64,000 nt of DNA from Telmatactis stephensoni (taxonomy: Eukaryota; Cnidaria; Anthozoa; Actiniaria; Isophelliidae), in contig JALIZF010001334.1 in the NCBI GenBank assembly GCA_029948255.1, positions 62,001 through 126,000 of the forward strand, read 5' to 3'. The notes below the pieces were generated by a model that had not been told where the DNA came from, searched no databases, and saw only the letters and a program-made list of their open reading frames with translations. Position 1 is the first letter of the stretch; the number at the start of each line of letters is the position of its first letter. Shown in pieces: positions 58,048-64,000 of this stretch. A program made the translations under genes and the position numbers.

Positions 58048-59803
58048 TTACCCAGCAAGTCTACTGTGGTGTTTTTTCTTATATTTAGTAGAAATGTACT
58101 GTACTACGATACTACGCTACTACGGTACCCAGCAAGTCTACTGTGGTGTTTTTTCTTATATTTAGTAGAAATGTACTGTACTACGATACTACGATACTAC
58201 GGTACCCAGCAAGTCTACTGTGGTGTTTTTTCTTATATTTAGTAGAAATGTACTGTACTACGATACTACGCTACTACGGTACCCAGCAAGTCTACTGTGG
58301 TGTTTTTTCTTATATTTAGTAGAAATGTACTGTACTACGATACTACGCTACTACGGTACCCAGCAAGTCTACTGTGGTGTTTTTTCTTATATTTAGTAGA
58401 AATGTACTGTACTACGATAATACGCTACTACGGTACCCAGCAAGTCTACTGTGGTGTTTTTTTCTTATATTTAGTAGAAATGTACTGTACTACGATACTA
58501 CGGTACCCAGCAAGTCTACTGTGGTGTTTTTTCTTATATTTAGTAGAAATGTACTGTACTACGATACTACGCTACTACGGTACCCAGCAAGTCTACTGTG
58601 GTGTTTTTTCTTATATTTAGTAGAAATGTACTGTATTACGATACTACACTACTACGGTACCCAGCAAGTCTACTGTGGTGTTTTTTCTTATATTTAGTAG
58701 AAATGTACTGTATTACGATACTACACTACTACGGTACCCAGCAAGTCTACTGTGGTGTTTTTTCTTATATTTAGTAGAAATGTACTGTACTACGATACTA
58801 CGCTACTACGGTACCCAGCAAGTCTACTGTGGTGTTTTTTTCTTATATTTAGTAGAAATGTACTGTACTACGATACTACGGTACCCAGCAAGTCTACTGT
58901 GGTGTTTTTTCTTATATTTAGTAGAAATGTACTGTACTACGATACTACGCTACTACGGTACCCAGCAAGTCTACTGTGGTGTTTTTTCTTATATTTAGTA
59001 GAAATGTACTGTACTACGATACTACGCTACTACGGTACCCAGCAAGTCTACTGTGGTGTTTTTTCTTATATTTAGTAGAAATGTACTGTACTACGATAAT
59101 ACGCTACTACGGTACCCAGCAAGTCTACTGTGGTGTTTTTTTCTTATATTTAGTAGAAATGTACTGTACTACGATACTACGGTACCCAGCAAGTCTACTG
59201 TGGTGTTTTTTCTTATATTTAGTAGAAATGTACTGTACTACGATACTACGCTACTACGGTACCCAGCAAGTCTACTGTGGTGTTTTTTCTTATATTTAGT
59301 AGAAATGTACTGTATTACGATACTACACTACTACGGTACCCAGCAAGTCTACTGTGGTGTTTTTTCTTATATTTAGTAGAAATGTACTGTATTACGATAC
59401 TACACTACTACGGTACCCAGCAAGTCTACTGTGGTGTTTTTTCTTATATTTAGTAGAAATGTACTGTACTACGATACTACGCTACTACGGTACCCAGCAA
59501 GTCTACTGTGGTGTTTTTTTCTTATATTTAGTAGAAATGTACTGTACTACGATACTACGGTACCCAGCAAGTCTACTGTGGTGTTTTTTCTTATATTTAG
59601 TAGAAATGTACTGTACTACGATACTACGCTACTACGGTACCCAGCAAGTCTACTGTGGTGTTTTTTCTTATATTTAGTAGAAATGTACTGTACTACGATA
59701 CTACGCTACTACGGTACCCAGCAAGTCTACTGTGGTGTTTTTTTCTTATATTTAGTAGAAATGTACTGTATTACGATACTACACTACTACGGTACCCAGC
59801 AAG
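58048..59803 (+). repeat. 77-bp minisatellite with 679-bp higher-order repeat
   Basis: About 23 head-to-tail monomers starting TACCCAGCAAGTCTACTGTG, with a TTTTTTCTTATATTTAGTAG core and a TACTACGATACTACGCTACT end. Most are 77 bp. A variant with one extra T and an 8-base deletion is 70 bp. Variants recur in the same order 679 bp apart (seven 77-bp plus two 70-bp monomers), for example the rare GATAATACG variant. The block was therefore duplicated as a whole. Long open frames here come from the period and are not genes. Confidence 0.97.
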
Positions 59804-60203
59804 TACAAAAAAAACATCTATATTTTAATGAGGGTATAAGTAAGAGTTAGTAACCGAGAACCGAGGCTTTACGGCCCTCGGGACTGTATATTTTTTTTAA
59901 TTTTATTTATCTCCAAAAATGAAGAAAGGGCAAAATATAGTAAACTAATAATATGCCCTTTAAAATGATAATAATGATGACAGTATTAATATATACTGTA
60001 TATGGCTAAAAGCCGAGGTTCGAGGTAATTAACTGATTGAGGAGGTTTTCACACTAAAACAATCCCAAATGACATTAACTATCTGATCATTGTTACTGAA
60101 TTCCCAGAGGGAAATCTTAAACAATTGCTTTTCAATTCTATTCAGGGTGAAGTTAACGAACACTATTATAACAGACAAAACGATTTTTTGTTGATGTTTC
60201 CAT

Positions 60204-60285
60204 CAGTTAGCTCAGTAGTATAGAGGTTAAAGGCGGGTATAGGTGTGCAGAAGGTCTCGGGTTCAAATCCTAAAGTTATTTCTCA
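60204..60285 (+). repeat. tRNA-like sequence (pseudogene or SINE head)
   Basis: GTTAGCTCAGTAGTATAGAGG resembles a tRNA 5' half with box A, and GGTCTCGGGTTCAAATCC a box B. The ends do not form a convincing acceptor stem. Confidence 0.5.
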
Positions 60286-60371
60286 AGAGATTTTTTTTTC
60301 ACCAAAATTGGCTACTTAGTGTATGATTTCGGGGCTCAGTAGAATATTTCTAAGTCTAACATTCAAATTAA

Positions 60372-62021
60372 GGTGGCCCGTACCTATTGATTTGTTTGTT
60401 GGGCATGAATTTCAATCGCGTCCTTTTACATCAAAACCTTGTCCGATTTCTGAGAAATTTGCCGCCATTTGTCTACAAGCCTTGAAATTTGTACCGGTAA
60501 TTATTTTTCTGCGAATTAGATCAAGTAATTCGAGATATCAGACGATTTTTAAAAATGGCTTTTTGAGAAAAATTGGTCATAAATCCAAAATTCCAAGGTG
60601 AATTTTTTTTCTATTTCGTCAATCAAGTATAAAGGCATAGAGGACTACATACAACATGTATCGTGCCAATTGGTGCCTTAGAAGTTGCGATACAAAATTT
60701 GTGCTGCCTGTTACGACGCAAAATTATGTAATCAAAACTACCGCCAAAATCTCAACAAAATTTCAAAAACAGCGAGCACTATATCTGCTGTAAGAAAGAC
60801 AAATACCTATTGTAACTTGTAAACAAAATTTGGAGAGGTGAGAAGCTAAACGCCAATGTTATCCTCAAGCAAACTTGGGGAGTAATTTATGTGACCACGA
60901 GGCGAGCGTTGCGAATTTGTATTACTTCGACTTCTACAAATTCTGTCGAATTGTTTCGTGAAATTTTCTCGGTACGGGATAGAACAAGATGTTAACATAC
61001 CTGTTGCCAAGTGTCGTTGTGTTTGCTGCACTAGGTATAATTCAGTAAGCTTCAAAAGTAAGCAACTTCATCAAGTCGACGTTTGAGCTGCCAAGGTAAA
61101 ACCATCACGATTTGTTAATTTATTCAAAACGACACCTTACTATCTGTTGCAAAATTCCGCACGGGATCCAGACTTTTGGGAATAAAGACAGTAGTTCTCT
61201 GAATACAATTGCTTCTGAGTCTAAATCCTGTGTGGAATTTTGCAACAGATAGTAAGGTGTTGTTTTGAATAAATTAACAAACCATGAGGGCTTTACCTTG
61301 GCAGCTCAAACGTCGACTCGATGCAGTTGCTTACTTTTGAAGCTTACTGAATTATACCTAGTGCAGCAAACACAACGACACTTGGCAGCAGGTATGTTAA
61401 CATTTCGTTCTATCCCATACGGAGAAAATTTCACGAAACAATTCGACAGAATTTGTAGAAGTCAAAGTAATACAAATTCGCAACGCTCACCTCGTGGTCA
61501 CATAAATTACTCCCCAAGTTTGCTTGAGGATAAACATTGGCGTTTAGCTTCTCATCTCTCCAAATTTTGTTTACAAGTTACAATAGGTATTTGTCTTTCT
61601 TACAGCAGATATAGTGCTCGCTGTTTTTGAAATTTTGTTGAGATTTTGGCGGTAGTTTTGATTACATAATTTTGCGTCGTAACAGGCAGCACAAATTTTG
61701 TATCGCAACTTCTAAGGCACCAATTGGCACGATACATGTTGTATGTAGTCCTCTATGCCTTTATACTTGATTGACGAAATAGAAAAAAAATTCACCTTGG
61801 AATTTTGGATTTATGACCAATTTTTCTCAAAAAGCCATTTTTAAAAATCGTCTGATATCTCGAATTACTTGATCTAATTCGCAGAAAAATAATTACCGGT
61901 ACAAATTTCAAGGCTTGTAGACAAATGGCGGCAAATTTCTCAGAAATCGGACAAGGTTTTGATGTAAAAGGACGCGATTGAAATTCATGCCCAACAAACA
62001 AATCAATAGGTACGGGCCACC
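60372..62021. mobile_element. 1.65-kb palindromic element bounded by TTAA
   Basis: Two arms of about 790 bp in opposite orientation (about 60372-61162 and 61230-62021) surround a 67-bp spacer. They differ by only scattered substitutions: the same 69-codon frames appear in both arms. Ends are GGTGGCCCGTACC and its inverse, and TTAA lies at both outer borders (60368-60371 and 62022-62025), the target duplication typical of piggyBac-type elements. No transposase was seen, so it would be non-autonomous. Confidence 0.88.
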
Positions 62022-62329
62022 TTAAGATGACCTAGGGAAGTATGGGGCGAGGGCAATATCTGTATAATGCTCTCCTAGGAGGGCAATATGTGTATAATGC
62101 CCTTGAATTCATAATGACTAGGGAAATACGTGATATAAAGCCCTACAAGTAACAAAGAAAACCGACTCAATCATATAATAAACATTATTACCGGTGACTG
62201 GTAGTTTACATAATGGCCCTCAAATAAGAACCCCAACTGGCAAGTAGGCGAATCAGTTGGCTTTATGCAAGCCAACTGATTTCTTAAGACGCAATAATCT
62301 GCAATAATTTCTTAAGACGCTGTTTTAAG

Positions 62330-62690
62330 CGTAAGTATATATCTTATTATATTGATATACAAGATTTAGTTGATAAGACTGATCATACTATTTATAAAAA
62401 AGTAAGTAATAAGCCTAGCCATCCTCTATTTCAACATTTACCTAAGACAAAGCAGTCATTTTACTATCTCGGAAATAACAGTAGTCTCTTGCCAAGAGTT
62501 AATACAGAAAGATTTAAGAATAGTTGTATAAATAGATTATATTTTAAACATAGATTAGCTTTTTAATATATTTTATTTTTATTTACATTATAATTTTTTT
62601 TTAATGTTTCTTAAATGTATGTATTGATATGTATTTTTATCAATATGAAATAAAGACATTATTATTATTTATTATTATTATTATTATAAG
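62330..62690 (+). pseudogene. LINE 3' end (reverse-transcriptase protein C-terminus and tail)
   Basis: An open frame to the TAA at 62564-62566 reads HPLFQHLPKTKQSFYYL, then LLPRVNTERFKNSCINRL, the typical C-terminus of non-LTR retrotransposon ORF2 proteins in animals. An AT-rich 3' end, AATAAA (62649-62654) and a (TTA)n tail (62658-62688) follow. It is 5'-truncated, with nothing of the polymerase domain present. Confidence 0.75.
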
Positions 62691-62739
62691 CATGGTCAAG
62701 AAACTGAATTTGAACTAGGCGTTGCCCGGGACAAATTCA

Positions 62740-62790
62740 GCCTCAGCTAGAGGGCAGAGCGGGGACTCGAACTCGCGACGACCAGTACCA
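62740..62790 (-). repeat. tRNA-like box B fragment
   Basis: On the minus strand, GCGAGTTCGAGTCCCCGC resembles a tRNA T-arm with box B. It is probably a SINE remnant, as no box A at the right distance was recognised. Confidence 0.4.
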
Positions 62791-62883
62791 CTAAGAACCA
62801 GTTTCATCAAGGCCAAGTCGGGTAATGTTTGTGGATGGTGATACTTGGCTGAGATGCTACAATCCTACATAGGTAATGTACAC
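62791..62883 (-). pseudogene. Decayed leucine-rich repeat beyond the LRR stop
   Basis: The minus-strand frame of the neighbouring LRR gene can be followed past its TAA. It still reads VGL-stop-HLSQVSPSTNITRLGL, and a TAG at 62793-62791 closes it. One unit therefore continues beyond the stop, with a Gln codon (CAG) turned into TAG. Confidence 0.8.
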
Positions 62884-64000
62884 TTAACCTTCAGTACCAT
62901 GAAAGTTAAGTGTGGTAAGTTTTGTTGATGTAAATGCTTGGAAAAAAGGCTGTAATCGTACATCGGTAATTCCAGTACAATTAAGGGAAAGTGTGGTAAT
63001 CTCTGTTGATGGTAATGCTTGGCTGAGATGCTGCAATCCTAAATCGGCAATTTCAGTACCACGAAGGTCAAGTGTGGTAATCTTTGTTGATGGTAATGCT
63101 TGGCTGAGATGCTGCAATCCTAAATCGGCAATTTCAGTACCACGAAGGTCAAGTGTGGTTATGCTGGTTATGTTTGTTGATGGTAATGCTCGGCTGAGAT
63201 GCTGCAATCCTACATCGGTAATTTTAGTACCACTAAGGTCAAGTGTGGTTATGTTTGTTGATGGTAATGCTTGGCTGAAATGCTGCAATCCTACATCGGT
63301 AATTTTAGTACCACTAAGGTCAAGTGTGGTTATGTTTGTTGATGGTAATGCTTGGCTGAAATGCTGCAATCCTACATCGGTAATTCTAGCACAACTAAGG
63401 TCAAGTGTGGTAATGTTTGTTGATGGTAATGCTTGGCTGAGATGCTGCAATCCTACATCGGTAATTTCAGTACCACGAAGGTCAAGTGTGGTTATGTTTG
63501 TTGATGGTAATGCTTGGCTGAGATGCTGCAATCCTACATCGGTAATTTCAGTACCACGAAGGTCAAGTGTGGTTATGTTTGTTGATGGCAATGCTTGGCT
63601 GACGTGCTGGAATCCTACAGCGGTAATTTTAGCATTGCTAAGGTCAAGTGTGGTAATGTTTTTTGATGGGAATGCTTGGCTAAGATGCTGTAATCCTTCA
63701 TCGGTAATTTCACTACCACTAAGGTCAAGTGTGTTAATGTTTGTTGATGGTAATGCTTGACTGAGATGATGCAATCCTACATCGATAATTTTAGAAAAAC
63801 TAAGGTCAAGTCTGGTAATGTTTGTGGTTGATAATGCTTGGCTGAGATGTTGAAATCCTACATCGGTAATTGTAGTTCCAGTAAGGTCAAGTGTGATAAT
63901 CTTCGTTGATGGTAATGCTTGGCTGAGATGCTGCAATCCTACATCGGAAATTTCAGTATTACCGAGGTGAAGTGTCGTAATGTTTGTATACGGGAATGCT
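62884..64000 (-). CDS. Leucine-rich-repeat protein, 3' part, runs off the window
   Basis: The minus-strand frame is open from the window edge to TAA at 62884, at least 371 codons, with no start inside that is clearly used. It consists of about 13 tandem LRRs of 27 residues with consensus ITTLDLSGTKITDVGLQHL and SQALPSTN. The LxxLxLxxxxIxDxGLxxL spacing is typical of ribonuclease-inhibitor/GALA-like LRRs, with Thr or Cys instead of the usual Asn. One unit has three extra residues (NITSIT). The last unit is atypical (PFFQAFTSTKL). Such arrays bind proteins and in cnidarians are often part of NLR-type or other recognition proteins, but no other domain is visible here. The 81-bp near-identical repeats indicate recent unit duplication. 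The opposite strand is also open over 282 codons because of the repeat composition. Confidence 0.85.
   Translation of the reverse strand, partial: AFPYTNITTLHLGNTEISDVGLQHLSQALPSTKIITLDLTGTTITDVGFQHLSQALSTTNITRLDLSFSKIIDVGLHHLSQALPSTNINTLDLSGSEITDEGLQHLSQAFPSKNITTLDLSNAKITAVGFQHVSQALPSTNITTLDLRGTEITDVGLQHLSQALPSTNITTLDLRGTEITDVGLQHLSQALPSTNITTLDLSCARITDVGLQHFSQALPSTNITTLDLSGTKITDVGLQHFSQALPSTNITTLDLSGTKITDVGLQHLSRALPSTNITSITTLDLRGTEIADLGLQHLSQALPSTKITTLDLRGTEIADLGLQHLSQALPSTEITTLSLNCTGITDVRLQPFFQAFTSTKLTTLNFHGTEG

Noticed and set aside
58048..59803. CRISPR-like array
   Set aside because: Units are contiguous, with no unique spacers, and the context is eukaryotic.
58297..59850. Series of 107-139-codon frames in the minisatellite
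   Set aside because: They repeat exactly with the tandem period and have no protein features; non-coding satellite is the better explanation.
60323..62001. Paired 69-92-codon frames in both arms of the palindrome
   Set aside because: Their identity reflects the inverted repeat; no start context, domain or splice evidence supports coding.
62912..63760. 282-codon plus-strand open frame opposite the LRR gene
   Set aside because: It is the antisense shadow of an 81-bp coding repeat; any frame free of stops in one unit stays open in all. The minus-strand product has the LRR consensus, this one has none.

Overview
The window looks like nuclear DNA of a cnidarian, most likely an anthozoan and plausibly a stony coral. 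The evidence is AT-rich sequence, split genes with GT-AG introns, secreted PAN/apple proteins joined to TLDc or CNTNAP-like fibrinogen modules, a phosphate exporter of the XPR1 family, a leucine-rich-repeat gene, tRNA-derived SINEs, and very many foldback/MITE elements. The species cannot be told from the sequence. No bacterial genes, operons, CRISPR arrays or viral genes were seen.

1-17.5 kb (minus strand): two complete four-exon genes encode secreted PAN-TLDc proteins (1411-3672, 312 aa; 7371-13024, 316 aa). Two spare pieces flank or interleave them: an orphan TLDc 3' exon (6342-6553) and an orphan PAN first-exon pair (16995-17449). Both spare pieces have the intron phases needed to splice to the complete genes. 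Introns and spacers hold hAT-like and PIF-like MITEs, a SINE, palindromes and microsatellites.

17.7-20.6 kb: a 2.97-kb tyrosine-recombinase retroelement relic lies on the minus strand, with a split-direct-repeat layout (A1 ... B1 A2 B2) like Ngaro/PAT elements. GAATAG sits at both outer borders. It keeps a frameshifted recombinase gene but no recognisable reverse transcriptase.

20.6-26.2 kb: no gene found; foldback elements and a tRNA-like fragment.

26.2-44.0 kb (plus strand): five tandem copies, 3.2-3.6 kb apart, of a three-exon gene for a secreted PAN plus CNTNAP-like fibrinogen protein (311-336 aa). Introns and flanks are highly similar between copies. A MITE remnant marks each unit junction. 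Copies 3 and 4 have lost the usual stop and gain a 24-residue tail. Copy 1 carries a duplicated piece of exon 3 next to a hairpin insertion.

46.6-54.4 kb (minus strand): an XPR1-like gene with a complete EXS phosphate-export domain in nine firm exons plus one tentative 5' exon. The SPX sensor domain was not recognised.

57.8-62.7 kb: a foldback element abuts a 1.75-kb minisatellite (77-bp unit, 679-bp higher-order repeat). Then come a tRNA-like fragment, a 1.65-kb near-perfect palindrome bounded by TTAA, and the 3' end of a LINE. 62.8-64.0 kb (minus strand): the 3' part of a leucine-rich-repeat gene that runs off the window, followed by a decayed extra repeat.

Taken together, two unrelated extracellular modules (TLDc and fibrinogen-like) are each headed by a PAN domain in neighbouring opposite-strand clusters that show duplication, exon loss and copy divergence. 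This suggests a fast-evolving extracellular recognition or matrix locus. That role is inference; the gene structures are read directly from the sequence.
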